A stretch of DNA of 64,000 nt from Pseudomonas koreensis (GTDB lineage: Bacteria > Pseudomonadota > Gammaproteobacteria > Pseudomonadales > Pseudomonadaceae): assembly GCF_012986595.1 (NCBI RefSeq), contig NZ_JAAQYM010000008.1, forward strand, positions 310,001 to 374,000. Direction: 5' to 3'. Numbering within the stretch: the stretch's first letter is position 1; each line of letters begins with the position of its first letter. The notes beneath the pieces were generated by a model. That model was not told where the DNA came from, made no database searches, and saw nothing but the letters and a program-made list of their open reading frames with translations. This document shows positions 26,299-34,825 of this stretch, in pieces. A program made the translations under genes and the position numbers.

Positions 26299-26949
26299 AT
26301 GAACCGATTTGCATCCAGTGGCCTGCTGACCCTGTGTCTGTTGAGCCTCGGCCTCCAACAAGCCCACGCCCATTCGGCGGACGAACACGCCGGGCACAAA
26401 GCCCCGGCCAGCAATACTCAGGAACACGCTCAGGTGAAGTTCGCCAACGTGCCACTGCTCGATCAGAACGGCAAAACCGTGCGCCTTGAACAAGACCTGG
26501 TGCAGGGCAAAATCGTCGTCATGAGCTTTATCTACACCAGTTGCACCACGGTGTGCCCGGTGGTCTCGTCGATCATGGGCAAGGTGCAGAAGCAGCTCGG
26601 CGCGCGGGTCGGCGAAGAAGTGCAACTGGTGTCGATCAGCATCGACCCGCAGCGCGACGACCCGAAACGTCTGCAGGATTACGCGCGCACGTTCCAGCGC
26701 GGCCCGGGCTGGAGCTGGCTGACCGGCTCGCCGCAGTCGATCAATGAAACCCTCAAGGGCCTCGGCAGTTTCAGTGGCGACCTGAAGAATCATCAGCCGC
26801 TGATCCTCGTCGGCGACGGCGATAGCCGGCACTGGATGCGCTACTACGGCTTCACCGATCCGGCACTGCTGGCCAAGGAAGTGGAAAAACTCAGCGGCCT
26901 GCGCACCCACGCCAAACATACCGCCATCGCCATGGAGCAACAGCCATGA
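26299..26949 (+). CDS. Sco1/SenC-type copper chaperone
   Basis: 216 residues: signal peptide ending QQAHAHS, a His-rich mature N-terminus (HSADEHAGHK), then the thioredoxin-like Sco domain with the copper-binding CxxxC (YTSCTTVCPV) and the distal His (LKNHQPL). Sco proteins deliver copper to or reduce metal centres of exported cuproenzymes; here the obvious client is the upstream multicopper oxidase (inference from operon). The ATG at 26299 has GAGGAG upstream; an earlier TTG is less likely. The next gene overlaps by ATGA. Confidence 0.9.
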   Translation: MNRFASSGLLTLCLLSLGLQQAHAHSADEHAGHKAPASNTQEHAQVKFANVPLLDQNGKTVRLEQDLVQGKIVVMSFIYTSCTTVCPVVSSIMGKVQKQLGARVGEEVQLVSISIDPQRDDPKRLQDYARTFQRGPGWSWLTGSPQSINETLKGLGSFSGDLKNHQPLILVGDGDSRHWMRYYGFTDPALLAKEVEKLSGLRTHAKHTAIAMEQQP

Positions 26950-27566
26950 GACTGCTCGACTGGATCTCCCTGACCGTGTGTTTCTGGCTTCTCGGTAACG
27001 TCGCGTTCGCTCACGAAGGCCATGTCTCTGAGCCGCCCACCGTGGTTGCCGCTGCTCCGGCCAAAGGCACTCACGACGCGAAAACCTGGTTCACCGACAC
27101 GCCGTTGCAGGATCAAAACGGTGAAACCCTGCGCTTCTACAGCGACGCACTGCAAAATCGCATAGTGCTGCTCAACGTGATTTTCACCAGTTGCAACGAT
27201 GCCTGCCCGCTGATCACCCGCAAGCTCAAGGAAGTCCGCGAACTGCTGGGCGACAAGGCGCAGGACATCACCTTCATTTCCCTTACCAGTGACCCGCTGC
27301 GCGACACGCCAGCGGTGCTCAAGGCTTACACCTTGAAGCAGGGTTCCGATGACCCTCATTGGCTTTTTCTTACCGGCGACAAAGCGCAGATGGACCTGGT
27401 ATTGAGCCGCATTGGCCAGATCGTGCCGACGCCCGAGCAACACTCCACGCAGTTGATCGTCGGCGATGTCGCCAATAAACGCTGGAGCAAAATCCGTCCC
27501 GACGCCCCGGCCGCCGCTATTGCCCAGCGCCTGCAGTTGCTGACAATGCCCGTGGCTGGCCGTTGA
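26946..27566 (+). CDS. Second Sco1/SenC-type copper chaperone
   Basis: 206 residues with signal peptide (WISLTVCFWLLGNVAFA), HEGH at the mature N-terminus, the CxxxC motif in FTSCNDACPL and a distal His in PEQHSTQL. It is a paralogue of the preceding Sco gene, overlapping it by four bases (ATGA), so the two are produced together. Two different Sco proteins in one operon suggest stepwise delivery or reduction for the many copper sites of the oxidase (inference). Confidence 0.9.
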   Translation: MRLLDWISLTVCFWLLGNVAFAHEGHVSEPPTVVAAAPAKGTHDAKTWFTDTPLQDQNGETLRFYSDALQNRIVLLNVIFTSCNDACPLITRKLKEVRELLGDKAQDITFISLTSDPLRDTPAVLKAYTLKQGSDDPHWLFLTGDKAQMDLVLSRIGQIVPTPEQHSTQLIVGDVANKRWSKIRPDAPAAAIAQRLQLLTMPVAGR

Positions 27567-27575
27567 GTCCGCGCC

Positions 27576-29126
27576 ATGAACCTGAGCCGCGTCCTCGCCC
27601 TGATCCTGCTCGCCGGCGTCAGCCTGGGTGCGGGCGCTGCACCGCTGACCCCTGAAGAGGCGGCGGGAAAACGCTTGTACCGCCAAGGCTTGTCGGCCAG
27701 TGGCGAAGCGATCATGGCGCGAGTTGGCGCGGCGGATGTGTTGCTGCCGGCGACCCGTCTGCCGTGTGCCAATTGCCATGGCGCCGATGGTCTCGGCCGA
27801 CCTGAAGGTGGCGTGCGTCCCCCTGAATTGAACTGGGCGCGACTGACCAGCACCTACGGCCAGCAACAGGTCAACGGCCGCAGCTATCCGGCCTACAGCG
27901 AGAGCAGTCTGGCCACGGCTATCGAGCAGGGCCGCGACCCCGGCCACAATCGCCTCGACCCGAGCATGCCGCGCTTTCTGCTGTCGATGAAAGATCAGCG
28001 CAACCTCACCGCCTATCTCAAACGCCTCGCCGATGAGCGCGACCCCGGCCTTGACGCCGAGACTTTGCACCTCGGCACCTTGCTGCCCAGCCAAGGTCCG
28101 CTGGCCGAGGAGGGCGCGACGGTGGCGGCGGTACTCAACGGCAGTGTGGCGCGGATCAATCAGGCCGGCGGCATACATGGCCGGCAACTGCGCCTGACGG
28201 TGATCGATCCCGGCCCGGACCGCGCCAGTGCCGAGCAAGCCTTGCAGCAGTTGATCGAGCAGGAGCAGGTGTTCGCCCTGATCGCACCGCTGGCACCAGC
28301 TCTCGACAGCGAACTCGGGTCGCGCCTGGAAAAGGCCGGTGTGCCGCTGATAGGACCGATGTCGATCCTCGGCAGCCTGCAAGCCAGTCCGCAGATCTTC
28401 GAGCCATTGCCCGGCTTGCGTGAGCAGTTGATCGCGCTGGCCGATTACGCCACGGCGAGTTTGCGCGTGCTGCAAGGGCCGACGCTGATTGCCTATCCCG
28501 ATGACCCGGCACAAACGCTGGCCGCGCAAAACCTCGGCCAGTACTTGCAGGATCACGGCTGGCAAAAAGTCCATCTGCAAGCCTACGACTCTACGGCGGA
28601 TGGGTTGCCGTTAGGCTCGCGATCGGTGTTCTATCTGGGCAATGGCGGCGGCTTCAGTCGGCTGGCGACGCGGCTGCAAAGCGCCGGGCAAGTGCCTTAC
28701 CTGTTTGCCGCCTCCAGCCAGGTGGCCGGCGATCTGCTGCAAGTTCCCGACGGCTTCACCCGAAGGGTGTTCCTCGCCTATCCGTTCGTGCCCAGCGACT
28801 GGACCCAGGCCGGGCGCATGGCCCTGACCTTGTTGCGCGAAGGTCAAGGTCTCGGTGCTCAGCACGCGGTGCTGCAAGTCGGCGCCTACGCCTCGATGTT
28901 GCTGCTCAGCGAAGGCATGAAGCAGGCCGGCCGCGACGCTAGCCGCGAGAAACTGGTGGCGGCGCTGGAAGGCCTGCACGACTTCGACACCGGCTTGACC
29001 CCGCGCCTGAGTTTCGGCCCCGGCCGACGCCTGGGTTTGAGCGGCGCGCATGTGGTTACCGTGGATTTGCCCGATCAGCGTTTCTATCTGGTCGCACCCT
29101 ATAAACCGATTTTTGCCAGCCCCTGA
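27576..29126 (+). CDS. Cytochrome c fused to a periplasmic-binding-protein domain
   Basis: 516 residues. After a signal peptide (LALILLAGVSLGAGA), residues about 25-150 form a class I cytochrome c with haem motif CANCH and a distal Met (PSMPRFLLSM). Residues about 165-516 are a type 1 periplasmic-binding fold like LivK/ABC branched-chain amino-acid receptors (LGTLLPSQGPLAEEG, AAVLNGSVARINQAGGIHGRQLRLTVID). This combination is unusual. The haem end may accept electrons from the oxidase while the binding domain senses or binds a ligand (inference). Nine bases separate it from the second Sco gene. Confidence 0.82.
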   Translation: MNLSRVLALILLAGVSLGAGAAPLTPEEAAGKRLYRQGLSASGEAIMARVGAADVLLPATRLPCANCHGADGLGRPEGGVRPPELNWARLTSTYGQQQVNGRSYPAYSESSLATAIEQGRDPGHNRLDPSMPRFLLSMKDQRNLTAYLKRLADERDPGLDAETLHLGTLLPSQGPLAEEGATVAAVLNGSVARINQAGGIHGRQLRLTVIDPGPDRASAEQALQQLIEQEQVFALIAPLAPALDSELGSRLEKAGVPLIGPMSILGSLQASPQIFEPLPGLREQLIALADYATASLRVLQGPTLIAYPDDPAQTLAAQNLGQYLQDHGWQKVHLQAYDSTADGLPLGSRSVFYLGNGGGFSRLATRLQSAGQVPYLFAASSQVAGDLLQVPDGFTRRVFLAYPFVPSDWTQAGRMALTLLREGQGLGAQHAVLQVGAYASMLLLSEGMKQAGRDASREKLVAALEGLHDFDTGLTPRLSFGPGRRLGLSGAHVVTVDLPDQRFYLVAPYKPIFASP

Positions 29127-29141
29127 ACGGAGGGCCCGATC

Positions 29142-29903
29142 ATGAAACGCATAACGCTGATCTTGCTGCTGACTTGCTGGCTGCCGCTGGCGTGGGCGAA
29201 TAACGAACCGGCCGTGGCGCGGGTCAATGGCAAGGAGATTTCCGGATTTCGCTTCGAGCGCTTCTTCGCCGAATACCTGGAAGATCAGGGCCGCGCGGTG
29301 GCGAGCATTCGCAGTCCCAAGGCCTACAAGGAACTGCGGCAGGCGGCGCTGCAAATGCTGATCGACAAAGAATTGCTGTGGCAGGAATCGCAGAAGCGCG
29401 GTCGGCAGATCGACGAACAAGCGCTGCGTCAGCAGATCGAGCAAACCCGCATGGCCATCGGCGGCGCGGATAAATTCCTTCGTCGATTGCAGGATGCCGG
29501 TTTCGATGAGGCGTCGTTCACCGAGTACACCCGCCGCGAACTGGCGGCGCAGCAGATGTTCGCCGAACTGATCCGCGCCAACACCTTGCAGCCTCGGCAC
29601 CTGTTGATGCGCGTGCCCGCGCAAGCGGATGCAGTCACAGTTGCTGCAGCGCGTCTACGCTTGATGCAAATGCGCGCCGCGATTGTCAGCGGGGCGACGT
29701 TTGCCAGCGCTCCGGTGCGTTCACCGTTCGGCTGGCATGTGATTTATTTGCCGAACCACTTGGAGGCTGCCGATGTCCCAGATTTGCAGGGGCTGGACAC
29801 AGTCAGGGCGCAGCTCGCCCGACAGCAACAGACCCAGGCTCGTCGTCAGGTACTCGCGCAATTACGGGTGCAGAACAGGATCGAACGAATTGACGACGAC
29901 TGA
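29142..29903 (+). CDS. Exported parvulin-like peptidyl-prolyl isomerase
   Basis: 253 residues: signal peptide (LILLLTCWLPLAWA), a SurA/PpiC-type helical N-domain (ARVNGKEISGFRFERFFAEYL, MLIDKELLWQESQKRG) and a shortened rotamase part ending PFGWHVIYLPNHLEA, which matches the conserved C-terminal strand of parvulins. Part of the usual catalytic core seems reduced, so it may act mainly as a folding chaperone. It closes the mnxG operon and could assist the 1943-residue oxidase. The start ATG 29142 follows GGAGGG. Confidence 0.8.
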   Translation: MKRITLILLLTCWLPLAWANNEPAVARVNGKEISGFRFERFFAEYLEDQGRAVASIRSPKAYKELRQAALQMLIDKELLWQESQKRGRQIDEQALRQQIEQTRMAIGGADKFLRRLQDAGFDEASFTEYTRRELAAQQMFAELIRANTLQPRHLLMRVPAQADAVTVAAARLRLMQMRAAIVSGATFASAPVRSPFGWHVIYLPNHLEAADVPDLQGLDTVRAQLARQQQTQARRQVLAQLRVQNRIERIDDD

Positions 29904-29909
29904 AGGTTC

Positions 29910-29927
29910 CCCCCCAATAGTGGGGAA
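29910..29927. promoter_or_regulatory. Candidate activator dyad 1, secretion operon
   Basis: CCCCCC-AATAGT-GGGGAA, half-sites separated by 6 bases. Its centre is 42 bases (about four helical turns) from that of dyad 2 at 29952. Confidence 0.6.
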
Positions 29928-29951
29928 TGGCTTCGATGCCCATTCAGGTGC

Positions 29952-29969
29952 TTCCCCGTTTCTGGGGAA
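29952..29969. promoter_or_regulatory. Candidate activator dyad 2, secretion operon
   Basis: TTCCCCGTTTCTGGGGAA, perfect half-sites with a 6-base spacer, 73 bases upstream of the sigma-54 promoter at 30043. This is the best example of the dyad in the window. Confidence 0.7.
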
Positions 29970-30042
29970 CGGGGTGCCGGGACGAGCGGGCATTGTCATT
30001 AAATTCAAGGACATGAAGACATAAAATTACCGGCGCTCAGCC

Positions 30043-30058
30043 TGGCATGAAGTGTGCG
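30043..30058 (+). promoter_or_regulatory. Sigma-54 promoter of the receiver/secretion/curli operon
   Basis: TGGCATGAAGTGTGCG keeps GG and GC with exactly 10 bases between them; it departs from the consensus at one base of the -12 TTGC. It lies 65 bases before the TTG start at 30123 and downstream of two dyads. Confidence 0.7.
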
Positions 30059-30122
30059 TTACCCCTGGTAAGGCGCACTCTCAGGGCGGGGTCATCGGAC
30101 CTGCTGTTTCAAGGAGTCGACC

Positions 30123-30653
30123 TTGGTTAACAAAGTACTGGTTGTCGAAGACGAACAGCTGCTCGCGCAAAACCTTCAGAATTATCTGTCGGCGCAGGCG
30201 CTGGACGTCACGATTGCACATGACGGAGCGACGGCTATCGGTTTGGCCGAAACCTTTGCCCCCGACGTGCTGGTGTTCGATTACCGCTTGCCTGATATGG
30301 AAGGCTTTGAGGTGCTCGACGCGGTCCGCCAGAACAGGACGTGCCATTTTGTGCTGATAACGGGTCACCCGACCGCCGAAGTCTGTGAGCGGGCGCGGCA
30401 ACTGGGGGTCAGCCACATCCTGTTCAAACCGTTTCCCTTGGCGGAACTGGCGCGGGCGGTCTGCGACCTTCTGGGCATCAAGCGCGAAGCGAAACCCGGT
30501 GCGAGCCCTTCCGAAGGGTTTGTCGAACGACGCCAGAGCAGGACCGAGAGCTTCCCGTTGCAGTTGTACGATGGCAGTTGGGTGTTGGCGGATCGGCGAC
30601 GACAGTCGCACGCCATGGCACCGGACGACGATCAAATGCTCACCGGGGAGTAA
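30123..30653 (+). CDS. Stand-alone receiver-domain response regulator
   Basis: 176 residues: a CheY-like receiver (about 1-120) with acidic pocket VVEDEQ, phospho-acceptor Asp53 in VFDYRLPD, Thr/Ser in LITGH and Lys in LFKPF. A C-terminal extension of about 55 residues (from KREAKPG) has no recognisable DNA-binding domain. The TTG start at 30123 is preferred because AAGGAG lies 6 bases upstream and the receiver begins at once (VNKVLVVEDE). It is the first gene after the sigma-54 promoter and lies 81 bases before gspE. It may be phosphorylated by one of the two sensor kinases in the window and regulate the secretion ATPase by protein contact, or act as a phosphate sink (inference). Confidence 0.85.
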   Translation: MVNKVLVVEDEQLLAQNLQNYLSAQALDVTIAHDGATAIGLAETFAPDVLVFDYRLPDMEGFEVLDAVRQNRTCHFVLITGHPTAEVCERARQLGVSHILFKPFPLAELARAVCDLLGIKREAKPGASPSEGFVERRQSRTESFPLQLYDGSWVLADRRRQSHAMAPDDDQMLTGE

Positions 30654-30734
30654 TGGCGCGATCAGACGTTCCGGCACTTGCCGCCAAGGTTTGCCGCGCC
30701 GACAGGGCTCTGAGCCCCGGTTGGAGAGCAAGCC

Positions 30735-32441
30735 ATGGAACGTCTGTCCGTTGTCGTCGAACCGCTGCCGGCCGCAAGTGCCCCCGAGCGCTTTTCCAGT
30801 GAGCAGCTGGCCCAGGCCCGGGCGCGGGCCGCCACTTCTGGCGAACGCGTACTTGAAGCCCTCGGCGTGCTCTGTGAACTGGCGCCGATGCCGTTCATTC
30901 ACACCCTCGGCGCCACCCTGCATTACCCGGTGCTCGACACCGACAGCCTGTTTCAAGCGACGCCGGTATTCGACCGGGTCACCCTCGCACAATGCCTGAA
31001 ACGTGAATTCATCCTGCTGCGCCACAATGACGAGGTCATCGGAGTATTCGCCGACCCCTTCGACCCGGCGCGCCTGGCCTGGATCGACGATTGCCTGCAC
31101 GGTGCACCGCTACATCTGGTCCATGCCGATGACCTCAAGGCCTATCTGGCCCGCCACGAAGAAAGCTTCCACGCCGTTGAATCACTGAACGCCCAGGGCG
31201 ACACCCACAACGAAATCGACACCCTGCAAAGCCTGTCGCTGACCAGCATCAGCGAAGACGCCAGCAGCGTGGTGAAACTGGTCAACTCGACCTTGTATGA
31301 CGCGCTGAAAATGCACGCCAGCGACATCCACCTCGGCACCACCGGCCACGGTCTGGTGATCAAGTACCGCATCGACGGCGTACTCAACAACATCAGCAAA
31401 GTCCAGGGCAACGAGTTCGCCGAGCAGGTGATTTCGCGGGTCAAGGTCATGGCTGAACTGGATATCGGCGAGAAACGCGTGCCGCAGGACGGGCGCTTCA
31501 AGATTGGCATCAGCGGTCGTCAGATCGATTTTCGCGTATCGATCATGCCGAGCATCTTCGGCGAAGACGCGGTACTCCGTGTGCTCGACAAACAGGATCT
31601 GGCCGACAAGGTCTGCGGCGTGCAATTGCAGGCGCTGGGCTTTGAAGACGAAACCCTGCGCCAGTTGCGCCGCCTTGCCGCCGAACCCTACGGCATGGTG
31701 CTGGTGACCGGCCCGACAGGCAGCGGCAAAACCACCACGCTGTACGCGATGATCACCGAGATCAACCACGGCGTGGACAAGATCATCACCATCGAAGACC
31801 CGGTTGAATATCAACTGCCGGGGGTCCTGCAAATCCCGGTCAATGAGAAAAAAGGCCTGACCTTCGCCCGCGGCCTGCGCTCGATCCTGCGCCACGACCC
31901 GGACAAGATCATGGTCGGCGAAATCCGTGACCCGGACACCGCGCAGATCGCCGTGCAATCGGCGCTCACCGGCCATTTGGTGTTCACCACCATCCACGCC
32001 AACAACGTCTTCGACGTGATCGGCCGCTTCACCCAAATGGAAATCGACCCCTACAGCCTGGTCTCGGCGCTCAACGCGATTCTCGCTCAGCGCCTGATTC
32101 GTTTGGTATGCAGCAGTTGCAGCGCACCGGTCAATCCGAGCGATGAAGAACTGCGCGCCTCGGGCCTCGATCCACAGAAAGTCGATCACTACCACTTCGT
32201 CCACGGCAAGGGCTGCGGCCACTGCCGGGGCAGCGGTTATCGCGGGCGCACGGCGATTGCCGAGCTGCTGCACCTCGATGACGAGTTGCGCCAGATGATC
32301 GTCGAGCGCCAACCGATCACCCAGATCAAAGCCCTGGCCTGTGCCCGTGGTTTGCGCCTGCTGCGCGAATCGGCGCTGGAGCTGGTGGAACAAGGTCGCA
32401 CCACGTTGGAGGAGATCAATCGTGTCACTTTTATCTCGTGA
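30735..32441 (+). CDS. gspE: Type II secretion / pilus assembly ATPase GspE
   Basis: 568 residues: an N-terminal MshE/GspE N-domain (about 1-150), then the PilT/VirB11-like ATPase with Walker A GPTGSGKTTT at 326-335, the Asp box TIEDPVEYQLPG, Walker B ILRHDPDKIMVGEIRDPDTA, His box LTGHLVFTTIHANN and a tetracysteine zinc motif (CSSC and CGHC). It powers pseudopilus assembly from the cytoplasmic face. A ribosome-binding GGAGAG lies upstream of ATG 30735. The next gene starts within its last 20 bases. No PilT-like retraction ATPase is nearby, favouring secretion over twitching. Confidence 0.92.
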   Translation: MERLSVVVEPLPAASAPERFSSEQLAQARARAATSGERVLEALGVLCELAPMPFIHTLGATLHYPVLDTDSLFQATPVFDRVTLAQCLKREFILLRHNDEVIGVFADPFDPARLAWIDDCLHGAPLHLVHADDLKAYLARHEESFHAVESLNAQGDTHNEIDTLQSLSLTSISEDASSVVKLVNSTLYDALKMHASDIHLGTTGHGLVIKYRIDGVLNNISKVQGNEFAEQVISRVKVMAELDIGEKRVPQDGRFKIGISGRQIDFRVSIMPSIFGEDAVLRVLDKQDLADKVCGVQLQALGFEDETLRQLRRLAAEPYGMVLVTGPTGSGKTTTLYAMITEINHGVDKIITIEDPVEYQLPGVLQIPVNEKKGLTFARGLRSILRHDPDKIMVGEIRDPDTAQIAVQSALTGHLVFTTIHANNVFDVIGRFTQMEIDPYSLVSALNAILAQRLIRLVCSSCSAPVNPSDEELRASGLDPQKVDHYHFVHGKGCGHCRGSGYRGRTAIAELLHLDDELRQMIVERQPITQIKALACARGLRLLRESALELVEQGRTTLEEINRVTFIS

Positions 32442-33225
32442 GCGTTTTGTCGCCGTGCTCGGCGCCAGCGGTGTCGGCCTTGGTCAGCGGCGCGGCAGCG
32501 ACACCTTGTGGCTGGGCAGCGTCGGTTACATCGACGAAGGCTTCCAGAGCTACGCGGTGGCGCTGGACACCCTCGATCGCCTGCTCGGTGAACATGCCCG
32601 TGCCGGTGCCGAATTGAGCGTGGTCATCTCCGGGCATTTCAGCCGCTTCTGCCTGGTGCCGTGGAGCGCGCAGATCAGCAGTCCTGAAGAACTGCGCGGC
32701 TTTGCTCAGCTGTGTTTTGAAGACCTGTTTGGTGCACCGACCCAGCCGTGGAGTCTGGTGTTGTCCGCTGAGCCTGGCGGTTACGACCGCATCGCCAGCG
32801 CCTTGCCGCAAGACTTGCTCGAACGCCTGCGCACGCTGGTGAGCGGTCGCGGTTTGCTTCTGCGCTCAGTACAGCCGTATCTGATGGCGGCGTTCAACCG
32901 CTTCGACAAAAGCCTCGACGCCGGCGACTTCCTGTTCGTCGTCGCCGAGCCGCAACGCAGTGTGTTGTTGCTGGCAAGGGAAGGGCGCTGGGCCGGCGTG
33001 CGTTCGGTGGGTGGCAGCGACAGCGATGTGGCACTCAGCGCATTGATCGGTCGCGAACGGCAGCTGCAAGCTTCGACCAGCGAACGCGCCTTCAACGTTT
33101 ATCTGCATGCACCGGCGCGCCTGGATGGGCATCCGGACGTGGCGGGGGTGCAACTGCGCACCCTTGAAGACGACGCGATGACCGTGCGTGACGGCTTGTA
33201 CGTCATGTCCCGGGCGGTGGCCTGA
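32422..33225 (+). CDS. PilM/GspL-cytoplasmic-like assembly protein
   Basis: 267 residues. Start GTG 32422 is supported by GGAGGAG 6 bases upstream and gives an overlap of 20 bases with gspE. The sequence is actin-like-fold-compatible (VISGHFSRFCLVPWSAQISSPEELRGFAQLCFEDLFG; LLRSVQPYLMAAFNRF) but highly diverged. I assign it by position: it stands where PilM stands in the pilMNOP order, and where the cytoplasmic half of GspL would be in a classical system. It would link GspE to the inner-membrane proteins encoded next. Confidence 0.65.
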   Translation: MSLLSRERFVAVLGASGVGLGQRRGSDTLWLGSVGYIDEGFQSYAVALDTLDRLLGEHARAGAELSVVISGHFSRFCLVPWSAQISSPEELRGFAQLCFEDLFGAPTQPWSLVLSAEPGGYDRIASALPQDLLERLRTLVSGRGLLLRSVQPYLMAAFNRFDKSLDAGDFLFVVAEPQRSVLLLAREGRWAGVRSVGGSDSDVALSALIGRERQLQASTSERAFNVYLHAPARLDGHPDVAGVQLRTLEDDAMTVRDGLYVMSRAVA

Positions 33226-33226
33226 C

Positions 33227-33772
33227 ATGCGCGCGCTCAATCTCGATTTTCAGCCACGCCCACGTTCCGGCCCGTTGGGCTGGAGCCTGCTCGGCGGCGG
33301 TGTGCTGCTGGCGCTGCTGTGCTTCAGCGTGCAACAGCACCTCGACGCGCACACCGAACAGCAACAAGGTCACCTGCAAATTACCCAGCGTCAGCTCACC
33401 GGCGACAGCGGTGGCAAGTCCACCCTGAGCCCGGCGGAAACCCGCGAACAGGCGCAAAACCTCGCTGAGATGCGCAAGGTCTCGCAGCAGTTGCGCCGGC
33501 CGTGGGAACGCCTGTTCGTAATGCTCGAAGCGATGCCGCGCGATGACGTCGCGCTACTGACCCTGACCCCGGATGCGCGCAAAGGCCAGGTACGCATCAG
33601 CGCTGAAGCACGTGATCTGCAAGCGATGCTCGACTTCCACAAGCGTCTGGAAGCCAGCGACGAGCTGTCGGACGTCTCGCTGCTGAGCCACGAGATCGTC
33701 GTCAAATCGCCGGAGCAACCGGTGCAATTCAACCTGTCGGCGACTTGGGAGATTGGCGATGCGAATCCCTAG
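33227..33772 (+). CDS. PilN-like inner-membrane assembly protein
   Basis: 181 residues with one N-terminal membrane helix (PLGWSLLGGGVLLALLCFSV), a Gln-rich coiled coil (QQHLDAHTEQQQGHLQITQR) and a periplasmic ferredoxin-like segment (RPWERLFVMLEAMPRDDVALLTLTPD), the layout of PilN or the membrane half of GspL. The ATG at 33227 follows the previous stop by one base. It precedes the PilO-like gene, which overlaps its end. Confidence 0.7.
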   Translation: MRALNLDFQPRPRSGPLGWSLLGGGVLLALLCFSVQQHLDAHTEQQQGHLQITQRQLTGDSGGKSTLSPAETREQAQNLAEMRKVSQQLRRPWERLFVMLEAMPRDDVALLTLTPDARKGQVRISAEARDLQAMLDFHKRLEASDELSDVSLLSHEIVVKSPEQPVQFNLSATWEIGDANP

Positions 33773-34307
33773 GCTGATCGTCCACGAATACCTGCAAGGC
33801 CTCGGCGTTCCTGGCCTCGCCGGGCTGGCATTGCTGCTGGTCGCAGCCGCTTGGGCACTCGGTGGTTTGCTGCCGGGCTGGCAATCGTTGCAGCACTTGA
33901 GCCAGCAGACTCAGGAAGCCACCGCGTACCTGGCCAAGGTTGAAGACGGCAGCATCGCGCCGCCGGTGGTCCCACAACGGCAACTCGATGACTTCCGCAA
34001 CAAACTGCCGGCGCAACCGCAAGCCACCGTCGCCATCGACCGCATCTACGCTCTCGCAGCCCAGGAGCACATCACCTTGGCGCGCGGCGAATATGCCCTC
34101 GGCGTCGACCCGAAAACCCACCTGGCGCGCTATCAGATTCTCCTGCCAGTGCGCGGCAGCTACCCGCAATTGCGCCGCTTTCTGCACGCCTTGCTCGGCC
34201 AGTTGCCGGCGGTGGTGGTAGAAGACCTGGAGTTGCAACGCAAGAAGATTGGCGACACCGACCTCAATGGCCGGATCCGTATGACCCTTTACCTGTCGAG
34301 GTCGTGA
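33759..34307 (+). CDS. PilO/GspM-like inner-membrane assembly protein
   Basis: 182 residues: one membrane helix (GLAGLALLLVAAAWALGGLL), a short coiled coil and a periplasmic ferredoxin-like domain (ATVAIDRIYALAAQEHITLARGEY, YPQLRRFLHALLGQLPAVVVEDLEL), which matches PilO/GspM proteins. The ATG at 33759 has GGGAG upstream and lies 14 bases inside the upstream gene; its stop shares one base with the next ATG (TGATG). It should pair with the PilN-like protein in the periplasmic collar. Confidence 0.72.
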   Translation: MRIPRLIVHEYLQGLGVPGLAGLALLLVAAAWALGGLLPGWQSLQHLSQQTQEATAYLAKVEDGSIAPPVVPQRQLDDFRNKLPAQPQATVAIDRIYALAAQEHITLARGEYALGVDPKTHLARYQILLPVRGSYPQLRRFLHALLGQLPAVVVEDLELQRKKIGDTDLNGRIRMTLYLSRS

Positions 34308-34825
34308 TGAATACCAAGCGCGTGACAGGGTGGCTGGCGTTCTTCGGCGTGGCGGCGGCGCTGGCATGGTTGCCGGAGTATTTCTCGCCAAGTGATGACG
34401 CCGACGCCAACGAAGTGGCGGTGGCCGCCCCGGCCACAACCGCCAGCCGTGGCGCGCTGCCGGCGAGCAACGCCAAGGCCAAAGACGCGCCGATCAAGGA
34501 CCTGAGCCCGGCCGGCGACCTGTTCGCCGCGAAATCCTGGAAGGCCGCGCCGACCCTGGCCACGGTTACCGAACAAGCGATCAACCCGGCCCCAGTGGTG
34601 CAAGCCCCGAGCCTGCCACCGGTGCCGTTTCAGTTCGTCGGCAGGCTGCATGACCGCAGCGACCTGCAAGTGTTTTTGCAGAACGGCGAAAAGATCTACG
34701 TCGTGCGCAACGGGGATGTGATCGACGACACCTGGAAGATCACCGGCATTTCCGATCTGGAATTGAGCCTGGTTTACCTGCCTTTGCATTTGTCGCAGAC
34801 CTTGTCTGTGGGGAGTACGCAATGA
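34307..34825 (+). CDS. PilP/GspC-like linker protein
   Basis: 172 residues: an N-terminal membrane anchor (GWLAFFGVAAALAWLPEYF), an Ala/Pro-rich disordered linker, and a C-terminal beta domain (PPVPFQFVGRLHDRSDLQVFLQNGEKIYVVRNGDVID) that matches the homology-region domain shared by PilP and GspC, which contacts the secretin N-terminus. It is membrane-anchored rather than a lipoprotein, more like GspC. It overlaps the secretin gene by ATGA. Confidence 0.78.
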   Translation: MNTKRVTGWLAFFGVAAALAWLPEYFSPSDDADANEVAVAAPATTASRGALPASNAKAKDAPIKDLSPAGDLFAAKSWKAAPTLATVTEQAINPAPVVQAPSLPPVPFQFVGRLHDRSDLQVFLQNGEKIYVVRNGDVIDDTWKITGISDLELSLVYLPLHLSQTLSVGSTQ

